Positions 53,754 through 62,057 are shown, counted from the first letter of the stretch. The stretch is 64,000 nt of DNA from Anaerocolumna jejuensis DSM 15929 (GCF_900142215.1 NZ_FRAC01000016.1:62001-126000); one strand, 5' to 3'. Notes: generated by a model not told the origin, from the letters alone. Numbers and translations are program-made.

Positions 53754-53930
53754 ATGGCATTAAAACCCCATAGAGGCAAAACATTAAGAACCTTGCCGTC
53801 ACGGGGCAGAGGTACCTGCCCGGTATGTAATACCAAAAGAATTAAAGTGCTTTATCCTCTGATAACAGGTGACGGAAATAAACTGACCGTATGTAAAAGA
53901 TGCAGGAATAGGAAGATAGCCGCTCTTTAG
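53754..53930 (+). CDS. Small zinc-ribbon protein
   Basis: 58 residues. Two pairs of cysteines, CPVC and CKRC, about 28 residues apart predict a zinc ribbon, in a basic protein (many Arg and Lys), so RNA or DNA contact is likely. The ATG at 53754 is chosen with AAAGGA nine bases upstream; an ATG at 53745 overlaps that site. A TCCGATAT box at about 53679 upstream is reminiscent of a sigma-D promoter, with weak support. No function is known to me. Confidence 0.7.
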   Translation: MALKPHRGKTLRTLPSRGRGTCPVCNTKRIKVLYPLITGDGNKLTVCKRCRNRKIAAL

Positions 53931-54108
53931 CTGCCGTTTAAGCCGGATTCTTAACTGTCCGGCTGGCTGCCAAATACGCGATGCTCTTTTTAAACGCTGT
54001 AGCCGCAGCCATGCTGTTTCACGGCATAACGGTCCATCTATTTGAATATAGATACAAATTAATACAGCCGCTGCCAAAAGCCTGGTATCCGCAAATATTT
54101 ATCATTGG

Positions 54109-54137
54109 ACCACTGCTTAATGGCAGTGGTTTTTTTG
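54109..54137 (+). terminator. Rho-independent terminator
   Basis: ACCACTGC (54109-54116) pairs with GCAGTGGT (54123-54130), then seven T residues. Between 53931 and 54108 I see a GC-rich hairpin (53941-53964) and an open frame from 53981 that reads into this terminator, but no convincing gene. Confidence 0.85.
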
Positions 54138-54368
54138 GACGGTTTTATAGAAATTGAAAAACTGGAAAAGAATTGAAATTGTGTATAAATTATAAATATG
54201 GTAAGACAACTTTTTTGAATGAATGAAACTTAAGAAAATCAATAGTTGTAATGGATTTATATATTCAAGGTATAGTACCGGATTTACAATTGAAACTGCT
54301 TCAGACTATAACTGTAAAAAAACAGAAAGAAAATGTTTAGTTTTTACGCAAAATTTAGTACATAAAAT

Positions 54369-54396
54369 TTGACTTATGAGCAAATTTGTGTATAAT
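54369..54396 (+). promoter_or_regulatory. Promoter of the riboswitch-controlled chemoreceptor unit
   Basis: TTGACT (54369-54374), 16-bp spacer, TATAAT (54391-54396). The leader to the start codon is about 260 nt. The DNA from 54138 to 54368 is AT-rich with nothing else visible. Confidence 0.75.
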
Positions 54397-54490
54397 CAAA
54401 TATATAAATCGACACGATATGTTAAAAATCTGGAAGTTTTCTAACATTGTAAAGTTGATGAAATCCATATAGAACTTTGTTTCATAATTA

Positions 54491-54587
54491 TACTAACTTA
54501 AAAAAGGCAAACTTATCGAAAGGTAAGGACGCAAAGCCACGAGTCTAAGGCATATGCTAGGATAGTCGGGTTACTGTAGTTAATGTA
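54491..54587 (+). ncRNA. c-di-GMP-I (GEMM-I) riboswitch aptamer
   Basis: The GEMM-I core is clear: GGCAAAC, a P2 stem capped by a GAAA tetraloop (ACTTATCGAAAGGTAAG), GGACGCAAAGCC, a P3 stem (CTAaggcatatgcTAG within 54544-54566) and closing GGGTTAC. TAACT (54494-54498) can pair with AGTTA (54578-54582) to form P1. It senses cyclic di-GMP and controls the chemoreceptor gene downstream. Confidence 0.95.
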
Positions 54588-54622
54588 GCCATCTGTGGGC
54601 GACTGCATTTGGCTTTTTTTTA
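54587..54622 (+). terminator. Expression-platform terminator of the riboswitch
   Basis: AGCCA (54587-54591) pairs with TGGCT (54610-54614) with inner pairs, followed by about eight T residues. It overlaps the 3' flank of the aptamer, so ligand binding can switch it. Confidence 0.8.
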
Positions 54623-54661
54623 TGCAATAAATACAGATATAATACATTAGGAGGTCTAGAT

Positions 54662-55876
54662 GTGGAGAGTCATAACGAAAGAAAAGTAATAAGGGGTGTA
54701 ATGAACACCAACCTTGCTGTAATGCTTGTCTGCTTTGTTGTTTTAACGGCAGGAGCATTTTTAAGAGTGCAGCCTCTGATATTTATAGCAGTGGTATTGG
54801 AATTAGCAGCCCTTTGCCTTACGTTCGTGCTGAATGCCAGGCTGAATAAGGCAGCTCAGGCAAATGATACGGCAGTAAGAGCAGAAAGTAATTCCGTCTA
54901 CAGCGAAAATAAGCCGGCGGTCAATACGGAGGAGAACATTAATGAATTCATTCAGCATGTGAAGGAATCTGTAGAAGTTATTACGTATTCCTCCGAAGAA
55001 ATGAAACATTCCTCCGGTGAAATGAGTGACATTTCAAGCAAAGTCACCCTGTCCATATCCCAATTGGCAGAGGGTGCAACCCAGCAGGCAGAGTCAACGG
55101 AAAAGGGCAGCACCAGAATAAACAACATAACCGAAATGATTATTTGCATCGGCGAGGATATGGCTGCTTCCGATAAGGTTTCCGATGAAGCGATGGCAGC
55201 CATGGCAGATGTAAAAGAGTCCATTCGCTTCCAGGAAGAGAAAATGACGGAAAACAAGGTCATTACGGAAAATATGGAAGTTGCCATTACAGACCTTATG
55301 GAAAAGTCGAAGGAAATCGGTAAGATATTAGAGGTTATAAAGGGTGTGGCGCAGCAGACCAACCTGCTTGCTTTAAATGCTGCTATTGAAGCAGCAAGAG
55401 CCGGAGAGCACGGAAGGGGCTTTGCCGTTGTATCCGAGGAAATCCGTAAATTGGCGGAACAGTCCGCTGAATCCGGCAAGCAGATAACGGAAATCATCAA
55501 CGATGTCCAGCAGGGTATCGAAAACACCGTTATGCAGATTAAGACGGCTAATACCCTTTCCCAGGAGCAGGGAAAAGCTTTTGAGCAGACAGTAAGCTCC
55601 ATTTCCGATATTTCCGAAAAAGTATCCTCTATCGGTGTAAAGGTAAAAGCGGCAGCCGGTGCCACCAAGACTCTGACAGATGATGCAAGGGAAGCCGAAG
55701 ATATGATTGCTACCATTGCAAGTATATCGGAGGAAACGGCAGCAGGGACACAGGAAGCCTCTTCTTCGGTTGAGGAACAGAACAATCTGATTCAATTGGT
55801 TGCAGAGTGCTCCAATGAGATGTCTAACATTGCACAAGTCCTCAAAGAGAAACTGGAAGCTTTCAATCTGGAATAA
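54662..55876 (+). CDS. Membrane methyl-accepting chemotaxis protein
   Basis: 404 residues. Two close membrane helices at about residues 15-60 have almost no external loop, so there is no extracellular sensor. The rest is the cytoplasmic signalling coiled coil with tip ATNLLALNAAIEAARAG-like sequence (QQTNLLALNAAIEAARAGEHGRGF, residues ~232-255). Start: GTG at 54662, seven bases after TTAGGAGG; an ATG at 54660 is out of frame and gives only nine codons. Expression is under the c-di-GMP riboswitch upstream, which links chemotaxis to the second messenger. Confidence 0.93.
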   Translation: MESHNERKVIRGVMNTNLAVMLVCFVVLTAGAFLRVQPLIFIAVVLELAALCLTFVLNARLNKAAQANDTAVRAESNSVYSENKPAVNTEENINEFIQHVKESVEVITYSSEEMKHSSGEMSDISSKVTLSISQLAEGATQQAESTEKGSTRINNITEMIICIGEDMAASDKVSDEAMAAMADVKESIRFQEEKMTENKVITENMEVAITDLMEKSKEIGKILEVIKGVAQQTNLLALNAAIEAARAGEHGRGFAVVSEEIRKLAEQSAESGKQITEIINDVQQGIENTVMQIKTANTLSQEQGKAFEQTVSSISDISEKVSSIGVKVKAAAGATKTLTDDAREAEDMIATIASISEETAAGTQEASSSVEEQNNLIQLVAECSNEMSNIAQVLKEKLEAFNLE

Positions 55877-55945
55877 GTCAGAACATCCGATTGTCTTGGA
55901 GGTTTACTCCATTTCAAAATAAATTTTACTTAGGAGGAATTTGTT

Positions 55946-56332
55946 ATGATGATAACACATCCAAGGGGTCTGTATTCCATTAATTATGATCCTGACAAAA
56001 AACTAATATACGAGACACCTGTAGGTCTTTGGACAAAAGAGGATTATAACGAATACCACGAACAGTATGTAAACAAAATCGGACCCGCTATCGGTAAACA
56101 GCCTTGGGCAGCTATTACCGATGTAAGAAAATATAAGATGTCTGATCTTGGGGATGTAATGGCAAAGCATACCGACTGGCTGGTTGAAAATAATATTCAG
56201 TGTGCGGCTGTTATTGTAGACAGTGCTATTGTTAAAATGCAGATAAACAGGGCGGTTTCATCCAAATTCCCTCAGCAGGCCTTTTTAAATGAAGACGAGG
56301 CTGTGGCTTGGTTAAAAACAAAAGGCTTCTAA
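55946..56332 (+). CDS. SpoIIAA/STAS-like small protein
   Basis: 128 residues. The pattern of alternating strands and helices (GLYSINYDPDKKLIYETPVGLWTKEDYNEY, WAAITDVRKYKMSD, AAVIVDSAIVKMQINRAV, EDEAVAWLKTKGF) resembles SpoIIAA-like/STAS folds that sense or partner in signalling. AGGAGG eight bases upstream supports the first ATG. It lies 69 bases after the chemoreceptor gene, without a terminator between, so it is probably in the same c-di-GMP-controlled transcript. Its specific role is unknown. Confidence 0.75.
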   Translation: MMITHPRGLYSINYDPDKKLIYETPVGLWTKEDYNEYHEQYVNKIGPAIGKQPWAAITDVRKYKMSDLGDVMAKHTDWLVENNIQCAAVIVDSAIVKMQINRAVSSKFPQQAFLNEDEAVAWLKTKGF

Positions 56333-56352
56333 AATAAAATACTTAACAGTTG

Positions 56353-56410
56353 ATATGCTCCCTTTCGGCAGGCAGGTAAAATTGTCTGCCCGGAAGAGAG
56401 CATATTTTGT
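56353..56410 (+). terminator. Terminator of the chemoreceptor unit
   Basis: ATATGCTC (56353-56360) pairs with GAGCATAT (56398-56405) with a second inner stem GGCAG/CTGCC, followed by TTTTGTT. Confidence 0.75.
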
Positions 56411-56438
56411 TAAATTACCGCAACCCCTTCATTTCTCT

Positions 56439-57320
56439 TTATTTCGCTGCAATCTCAAATTCCTGCATTCCCATGCTTCCCGGGGCAATTTCATATTTAT
56501 CGAAAACAATCACCGGATTCTTATTCTGATTAATATAAAATTTAGTATTTTGGTCGATGGTCTGAAAACCGCCTTCATCGGGCTTGAAATACATATTATC
56601 GGAATTTTCCTTGACCCTTTCCGCCATCTGCTCCCGGATGCCGGTATTTGCCCGTTGGACATAATCCTTTCCCAGCAGCTCCTCAAGGGTTATTTCGGTA
56701 TCGGTACTCAGGTTGATGTTATAAAAGGTATTAAAGTCATAGGCACTTACCCAGGATTCCGCCCCGTAGAGCACAAAGGAAACCATGTTATCATCCTGGT
56801 ATTTTACATCATAATTTACTTTTATCTCAATGTTTTTCTGCTTAAATTCCTCCTCGGTGCCTCCTGTATCCAGAAAGGCCTTTTTATACTCCTCAACCCT
56901 TTCCTTTGCCTCCTTTAAATATGCCTTGGACTTCTCCTCGATCATTTGGTTGACCTTTTGCGCAGTGGACTTCTCGGAGGTTACCTGTGGCAGAGTGACC
57001 TTCACGGTCTTATCCGCGTCTTTTTCTTCATAGCTGCGGAGAGTCAGAACCTTTGCGACCCAGCCGACGACCGGGAGATTTCCTGCATTCTGGGCAAAAG
57101 CTGCATTGGTGTTCAGGGCTGTAATCAGTAAGGCAGCACAGGCGGCAGCGGCAGTGAGAGTGAATTTCAGACGGATATGCGGCTTTTTAAGAGGGGGTTC
57201 CTCCAGGGAAGGAACTTTCCTAATGGCTATTTCCTTTTCAATCCGTTGACTTAAATCCGATGGAATCTTTAGGTTATCATATATGTTTTTTGCAGCATCA
57301 AATCGTAGGCTTTCCTTCAT
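56439..57320 (-). CDS. rsiV: RsiV-type anti-sigma factor
   Basis: 293 residues. A short cytosolic region (1-50) that would hold the sigma factor is followed by one membrane helix (about 52-72, LKFTLTAAAACAALLITAL) and an extracellular DUF3298-like domain (about 110-293, ending VIVFDKYEIAPGSMGMQEFEI). In Bacillus RsiV binds lysozyme and is cleaved by site-1/site-2 proteases to release SigV. Its ATG overlaps the sigma-factor stop by 4 bases. Lysozyme sensing is inferred from the family. Confidence 0.88.
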   Translation of the reverse strand: MKESLRFDAAKNIYDNLKIPSDLSQRIEKEIAIRKVPSLEEPPLKKPHIRLKFTLTAAAACAALLITALNTNAAFAQNAGNLPVVGWVAKVLTLRSYEEKDADKTVKVTLPQVTSEKSTAQKVNQMIEEKSKAYLKEAKERVEEYKKAFLDTGGTEEEFKQKNIEIKVNYDVKYQDDNMVSFVLYGAESWVSAYDFNTFYNINLSTDTEITLEELLGKDYVQRANTGIREQMAERVKENSDNMYFKPDEGGFQTIDQNTKFYINQNKNPVIVFDKYEIAPGSMGMQEFEIAAK

Positions 57321-57808
57321 ATGAGTTCTCCTTTCAGGGACTTTTGTAATTGCCGTATTCCGGCGTAAAGGCGTGTTTTTACGGTGCTTAAATTTATTCC
57401 CGTGATATCTGCGATTTCCTTTAACGTCATATCCTCATAATAATGAAGAAGAATGACGGTTTTGTATTTATCAGGCAGTTTGTTAACCTTATCGTATAAT
57501 TCATAGCCTGCATCAAATTCCTTCTGGTAATAAAAATCTTCTTTTATGAACTCCTCCTCCAGAGGAAGCTCCCTGCGGTATTTTTTCCGGTAGGCCAGGC
57601 ACTCATTTACCAGGACACGGTAGAACCAGGTCTTTAAATAGTCGGGATTACGAAGGGAAGGGTAGTTTTCCAGGGCCTTGCAGACTGCATTTTGCACGGC
57701 ATCAAGGGCCGCCTCCTTATTGTTAAGATAACTGTAAGCCAGGCGGTAGAACTTATTCTGGTTACCGGTTATGTATTCTGTTAACTGTGTGTACACACTG
57801 TCTTTCAC
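57317..57808 (-). CDS. sigV: ECF sigma factor, SigV type
   Basis: 163 residues. Region 2 (FYRLAYSYLNNKEAALDAVQNAVCKAL) and region 4 (LPDKYKTVILLHYYEDMTLKEIADITGINLSTVKTRLYAGIRQL) are complete, with the short linker of ECF sigma factors. It pairs with the RsiV-like gene in a 4-base overlap and a candidate ECF promoter lies upstream, so it is probably autoregulated. Envelope or lysozyme stress response is inferred. Confidence 0.9.
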   Translation of the reverse strand: MKDSVYTQLTEYITGNQNKFYRLAYSYLNNKEAALDAVQNAVCKALENYPSLRNPDYLKTWFYRVLVNECLAYRKKYRRELPLEEEFIKEDFYYQKEFDAGYELYDKVNKLPDKYKTVILLHYYEDMTLKEIADITGINLSTVKTRLYAGIRQLQKSLKGELI

Positions 57809-57881
57809 AAAGCTTCACCTTCTCTCTGTTTCATTTATCAGCTGATTGTAGAGCACTTGATTTTTTTGCCCTGCTATATAG

Positions 57882-57911
57882 TTAGATAGCCTGGAAGGGT
57901 AAAAAGTTTGA
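57882..57911 (-). promoter_or_regulatory. Candidate ECF-type autoregulatory promoter of sigV
   Basis: On the minus strand TCAAAC (57911-57906) and, about 18 bases on, TATCTAA near 57882-57888. This partly matches the SigV-type TGAAAC...CGTCTAA pattern. Spacing and -35 are right, the -10 is two bases off. Confidence 0.45.
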
Positions 57912-57964
57912 AAAATATTTGATTTGGTTGTCATAATTCAATGTCAAGTTAGTGAAGGTATACC

Positions 57965-58023
57965 TGGAGTATAAAAAAGCACTCAACTCCATGAAAGCCG
58001 CTTCACTGGATTTTTATACTCCA
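57965..58023 (+). repeat. Inverted-repeat element with nested hairpins
   Basis: TGGAGTATAAAAA (57965-57977) pairs perfectly with TTTTTATACTCCA (58011-58023). Inside are TCCA/TGGA and TGAA/TTCA stems around AGCCGC. It lies in the intergenic stretch between sigV and ahpC and is related in its arm to the elements at 10664 and 46601. Confidence 0.65.
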
Positions 58024-58119
58024 AATATACACAGATAAGATCTGAGAATAACTTAAGACACCCGAATCCTGCATGAAATTAAAAAGTATGAAAATGTTGG
58101 AAAAAATAAAAAATATCCC

Positions 58120-58148
58120 TTGACAATTTCAAAAGAATTCTATATTAT
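58120..58148 (+). promoter_or_regulatory. Promoter of ahpC
   Basis: TTGACA (58120-58125), 17-bp spacer, TATTAT (58143-58148). Confidence 0.8.
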
Positions 58149-58153
58149 AATAA

Positions 58154-58168
58154 TAGTAATAATTACTG
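58154..58168 (+). promoter_or_regulatory. PerR/Fur-like operator
   Basis: TAGTAATAATTACTG is a 7-1-7 inverted repeat at the predicted transcript start of ahpC; its core TAATnATTA matches the PerR box. Peroxide control of ahpC is known for this family of regulators. Confidence 0.55.
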
Positions 58169-58231
58169 ATATTAATTATTTAAAAGAAACCATAAATATA
58201 GTATAACAAAAATTATCAGGAGGTATTAATT

Positions 58232-58795
58232 ATGTCATTAATCGGAACAGAAGTAAAAGCATTTAAGGCACAGGCCTATCGTGAAGGAAAATTTGTAGAG
58301 CTGACAGAGGAGGATTTCAAGGGAAAATGGAGCATTGTTTGCTTCTATCCGGCAGACTTTACCTTTGTGTGCCCCACAGAGCTTGAGGATTTGCAGAACA
58401 ATTATGAAACCTTTAAAAAACTTGGTGCAGAGGTTTACTCCGTATCCACCGATACCCACTTCACCCATAAGGCATGGCATGACACATCGGAGGCTATCCG
58501 CAAGATAACCTATACTATGATTGGGGACCCTTCCCATACCCTTGCCAGAAATTTTGATGTATTAATTGAAGAGGATGGACTTGCGGACCGCGGAACCTTC
58601 CTCATTGATCCCGATGGTGTAATCAAGACTGTGGAGATTAATGCCGGAAATATCGGACGAAATGCTGACACGATGGTTGATAAGCTGAGAGCTGCCCAGT
58701 ATGTGAGAAATAATCCCGGTGAGGTGTGCCCTGCAAAGTGGAAAGAAGGCGGAGCAACATTGAAGCCAAGTCTTGACCTGGTAGGGAAGATTTAA
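58232..58795 (+). CDS. ahpC: Alkyl hydroperoxide reductase C (peroxiredoxin)
   Basis: 187 residues. The peroxidatic Cys47 is in FVCPTELED and the resolving Cys166 in EVCPAKW, the typical 2-Cys arrangement. It reduces H2O2 and organic peroxides and is recycled by AhpF, encoded downstream. AGGAGG precedes the ATG. A PerR-like site and a consensus promoter precede the gene. Confidence 0.95.
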   Translation: MSLIGTEVKAFKAQAYREGKFVELTEEDFKGKWSIVCFYPADFTFVCPTELEDLQNNYETFKKLGAEVYSVSTDTHFTHKAWHDTSEAIRKITYTMIGDPSHTLARNFDVLIEEDGLADRGTFLIDPDGVIKTVEINAGNIGRNADTMVDKLRAAQYVRNNPGEVCPAKWKEGGATLKPSLDLVGKI

Positions 58796-58812
58796 GGAGA
58801 ATAGCAGGCGGG

Positions 58813-59064
58813 TGAAAGCGTTATACTTTCACACTTATTTGACAGTATCGCAGGTTTGCCTGCGATACTGTATGTATGTCAGCGGGAAACAAAAGTAGTT
58901 CACACTTGCTCCCATTGCATACCGCAGGCTTGTCTGCGGTACTGCCATAAATAAAGGAGTGTGAAAGTGTTTTTCTTTCACATTTGCTCCCATTGCATAC
59001 CGCAGACCGGTCTGCGGTACTGCCATAAATAAAGGAGTGTGAAAGCACTTTTCTTTCACACTTC
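58813..59064 (+). repeat. Two tandem 78-bp hairpin repeats and a diverged copy
   Basis: Copies at 58901-58978 and 58979-59056 are nearly identical; each contains TACCGCAG...CTGCGGTA and GTGTGAAAG...CTTTCACA hairpins. A diverged relative at 58813-58870 has CAGTATCGCAGG paired with CCTGCGATACTG. They occupy the space between ahpC and ahpF. Long minus-strand frames here (up to 107 codons) are artefacts of the repeats. Confidence 0.85.
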
Positions 59065-59121
59065 CTGTTCAGGTAAGACAGTAAACAAAGCTGTATATAA
59101 AGGTTTAGAAAGGAGGAAAAT

Positions 59122-60657
59122 ATGGCGCTGGAATTAGAAATCAAAAATCAATTGGCAGAATATTTAAATTTACTGGAAAGTGATATAGAGATTAAGGTAA
59201 GTGCAGGTTCTGACAGCATATCGGAGGATTTGGTAAGGTTCATAGAAGAAGTAAGCTCTCTGTCGGATAAAATCACCGTAGAGAAAGAGCTCTTACCCAG
59301 AACACCAAGCTTTCAGATCTGTAAAAAGGGTGAGGGAAAGGGCGTGACCTTTGCCGGTATTCCGCTGGGGCATGAGTTTAATTCCTTTGTACTTGCTCTT
59401 TTACAGGTCAGCGGAAGACCTCCCCGGATAGAAGAAAAGGTACAGGAGAAAATCAAGGCACTAAAGGGTGATTATCAATTTGAGACCTATATCAGCTTAA
59501 GCTGTCATAACTGTCCGGAGGTCGTACAGGCATTAAATGCCATAAGCGTATTGAATCCGGGCGTTACACATACCATGATTGACGGAGCTGCCTTCCAAAA
59601 GGAAGCAGAGGATAGGAATGTCCTGGCGGTGCCGGCAGTTTATCTGAACGGAGAATTTTTTGGCGGCGGACGGATGGACCTGGAGGAATTTCTTCAAAAG
59701 CTTGACGCCCCCGTGGAGGCAGAGGGAATCAATGAAAAAGAGCCCTTTGATGTTCTGGTGGTAGGCGGTGGCCCTGCCGGAGCCAGTGCAGCTATCTATT
59801 CCGCACGTAAAGGCATCCGCACCGGTATTGTTGCGGAACGTTTCGGCGGTCAGGTGCTTGAAACCCTGGGAATTGAGAATCTTATCGGTACAAAATATAC
59901 GGAGGGTCCCAAGCTGGCCCAGAGCCTGGAAGAGCATGTAAATGCTTATGATGTGGATATTATAAAGGGCCAGCGGGCAAAGGGCCTTAAAAAGAAGGAC
60001 CTTATTGAAGTGGAACTGGAAAGCGGCGGGACTCTGAAAAGCAGGACGGTAATCCTTAGCACCGGTGCCAGATGGCGGAAGGTCAATGTACCCGGCGAAG
60101 AGGAATTTAAGAACAAAGGCGTTGCTTATTGTCCTCATTGTGACGGTCCCTTATTTAAGGGAAAAAGGGTTGCAGTCATCGGCGGAGGTAATTCCGGCAT
60201 TGAGGCTGCTATTGACCTGGCCGGAGTGGCAGAACATGTTACCGTTCTCGAGTTCATGCCGGAATTAAAGGCTGATGCCATCCTGCAGACACACCTTAGC
60301 AGCCTGCCCAATGTTACTGTTTATAAAAATGTACAGACAAAAGAGATAACCGGAACCAATAAGGTTAATGGAATTACCTTTTCCAACCGGGAAAATGGGG
60401 AAGAAAAGCATCTTGAGCTGGAGGGAGTATTTGTCCAGATCGGTCTGGTGCCTAACACGGATTGGCTGGGGGACACCCTTACCCGTAACCGGATAGGTGA
60501 GATAACCATTGATAATCACAACAATACAAGTGCTGCCGGTGTTTTTGCCGCAGGGGATTGCACGGACAGTCCGTACAAACAGATTATTATTTCCATGGGT
60601 TCCGGAGCGAATGCCGCATTAAGCGCTTTTGATTATCTGATAAGAAGTGAAGCATAG
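59122..60657 (+). CDS. ahpF: Alkyl hydroperoxide reductase F
   Basis: 511 residues. An N-terminal double-thioredoxin-like domain (to ~200) has CHNC; the FAD/NADH domains show VVGGGPAGASAAIY, the redox pair in CPHCDG and GVFAAGDCTD. It transfers electrons from NADH via its CHNC disulfide to AhpC. AAAGGAGG precedes the ATG. The hairpin repeats before it may lower its expression relative to ahpC. Confidence 0.94.
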   Translation: MALELEIKNQLAEYLNLLESDIEIKVSAGSDSISEDLVRFIEEVSSLSDKITVEKELLPRTPSFQICKKGEGKGVTFAGIPLGHEFNSFVLALLQVSGRPPRIEEKVQEKIKALKGDYQFETYISLSCHNCPEVVQALNAISVLNPGVTHTMIDGAAFQKEAEDRNVLAVPAVYLNGEFFGGGRMDLEEFLQKLDAPVEAEGINEKEPFDVLVVGGGPAGASAAIYSARKGIRTGIVAERFGGQVLETLGIENLIGTKYTEGPKLAQSLEEHVNAYDVDIIKGQRAKGLKKKDLIEVELESGGTLKSRTVILSTGARWRKVNVPGEEEFKNKGVAYCPHCDGPLFKGKRVAVIGGGNSGIEAAIDLAGVAEHVTVLEFMPELKADAILQTHLSSLPNVTVYKNVQTKEITGTNKVNGITFSNRENGEEKHLELEGVFVQIGLVPNTDWLGDTLTRNRIGEITIDNHNNTSAAGVFAAGDCTDSPYKQIIISMGSGANAALSAFDYLIRSEA

Positions 60658-60800
60658 CAGCGGACTTGCATGGAGGTATATGGCTGACAGGATAGGGGTA
60701 GGATTATGCTGCCAGGGAGTGGAATCAGATGCTGCTGTGGAAATGCGGAGTAAGGAATTGTTGTATCAATAAGGCAATGGTTTTAATTAAATATTCAGAA

Positions 60801-60846
60801 GGGCATCCCATATGACAGCTTAGTCAGTTATGGGGTGCCCTCTTTT
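60801..60846 (+). terminator. Terminator of ahpF
   Basis: GGGCATCCCATA (60801-60812) pairs with TATGGGGTGCCC (60829-60840), one G-U pair, then TCTTTT. Confidence 0.85.
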
Positions 60847-60856
60847 GGCATTGGAT

Positions 60857-60900
60857 AAGTGCTGTTAGCAAGCTTGGAAGTTAGCTTTCTAACAGCACTT
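60857..60900 (+). terminator. Second hairpin after ahpF
   Basis: AAGTGCTGTTAG (60857-60868) pairs perfectly with CTAACAGCACTT (60889-60900), with an inner AAGCT/AGCTT stem; the tail is only moderately T-rich. It may reinforce termination before the next promoter. Confidence 0.6.
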
Positions 60901-60911
60901 ATTTCTGTTTA

Positions 60912-60939
60912 TTGATACCTTTTTGCTGATTTTTATAAT
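60912..60939 (+). promoter_or_regulatory. Promoter of the second LplB/YtcP importer
   Basis: TTGATA (60912-60917), 16-bp spacer, TATAAT (60934-60939). The leader is about 115 nt. A 12-codon frame (61028-61066) in it overlaps the permease start by ATGA. Confidence 0.8.
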
Positions 60940-61062
60940 CCATAGCTTGATTTTAAAGGTGAAATTGCTATTTTTCAAAGCATGTTACAACTTCTTCTTA
61001 GTTTACTAATCGGCAGGGCGGATTAAAATGAAAACAGAACGAAGGAGAGAGGACATCAAGAT

Positions 61063-62016
61063 ATGAAGAGAAATAATACAGTCAAAAAAGAGAGCTTTTT
61101 TCGTGACGTGGCTAAGAATAAATTCTCTTATTTAATAGCCCTGCCAGCAATAATTTATGTTTTCCTGTTTAACTATATGGCATATCCTTACATGCTGATA
61201 GCCTTTCAGCGTTATGATTACAGAAATAATTCCATCGTAGATATTATTTTTAAAGGGAAATGGGTCGGATTCAAGAATTTTAATTTCTTCTTCTCCTCCC
61301 AGAACGCTTTCCGGGTAACCTGGAATACCATTTATCTCAACGTCCTGTTCATTATTACCGGTACGGTAATGGCAGTATTGCTGGCAATCCTGCTGAATGA
61401 GCTGCGGTGCAAATGGTTTATCAAGATAACACAGTCCGTTATGCTGTTTCCAAGTTATATTTCCTGGATTATGGTCAGCTATATTTTAATCAGTTTGTTC
61501 TCGACCCAGTACGGTATTGTCAATACGGCTCTAAGGTCCATGGGAATGAAAGCAGTCAACTGGTACACGGACCCCAATGTATGGCCGGGTATACTGGTAG
61601 TAATGAAGATTTGGAAGGGAGCGGGAATGAGCGCCATTATCTTCTTAGCCTCCATTACCGGTATTGACTCATCACTCTATGAGGCAGCAGCCATTGACGG
61701 AGCCGGCAGGTTCCAGATGATGAAGCGGATTACCCTTCCGTTAATCATGCCGACCATAGTAATTATGACTTTGCTATCCTTGGGAAAAATTATGTATGGT
61801 GATTTCGGTATGATATATGCACTGGTGGGCGATAATGGAACCTTATATAAGACAACGGATATTATTGATACTTATATATTCCGCTCCATGCGCCAGATTG
61901 GTGACATGTCCCAGTCTACCGCAATTGGTTTATTCCAGTCGGGAATTGGCTTTATCATGGTCTATGGTTCCAACTGGCTGGCAAGAAAATTCTACCCCGA
62001 CGGGGCACTCTATTAA
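61063..62016 (+). CDS. ABC sugar importer permease, LplB type
   Basis: 317 residues, six helices after a basic N-terminus. The EAA loop LYEAAAIDGAGRFQMMKRITLPLIMPT and the segment FKGKWVGFKNFNFFF are typical of LplB-like permeases. GAAGGAGAGAGG lies before the ATG. With the following two genes it makes a second importer of the same class as 3735-7331, probably for another complex oligosaccharide. No ATPase gene is visible. Confidence 0.92.
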   Translation: MKRNNTVKKESFFRDVAKNKFSYLIALPAIIYVFLFNYMAYPYMLIAFQRYDYRNNSIVDIIFKGKWVGFKNFNFFFSSQNAFRVTWNTIYLNVLFIITGTVMAVLLAILLNELRCKWFIKITQSVMLFPSYISWIMVSYILISLFSTQYGIVNTALRSMGMKAVNWYTDPNVWPGILVVMKIWKGAGMSAIIFLASITGIDSSLYEAAAIDGAGRFQMMKRITLPLIMPTIVIMTLLSLGKIMYGDFGMIYALVGDNGTLYKTTDIIDTYIFRSMRQIGDMSQSTAIGLFQSGIGFIMVYGSNWLARKFYPDGALY

Positions 62017-62057
62017 AAGTAATAAGCCGCTTACGGCGGCGGAAAGGATGTTACAGT

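Noticed and set aside
53981..54157. 58-codon frame reading AVAAAMLFHGITVHLF and through the next terminator
   Set aside because: No ribosome site; its last third is the terminator hairpin itself. A decayed gene cannot be excluded.
58821..59144. 107-codon minus-strand frame with CER..SHSFIYGSTAD repeats
   Set aside because: It is a translation of the 78-bp hairpin repeats, with no ribosome site and no domain.
60680..60772. 30-codon frame (MADRIGVGLCCQGVESD...) after ahpF
   Set aside because: GGAGG is only three bases from the ATG, and no similarity is recognised; too short to support.
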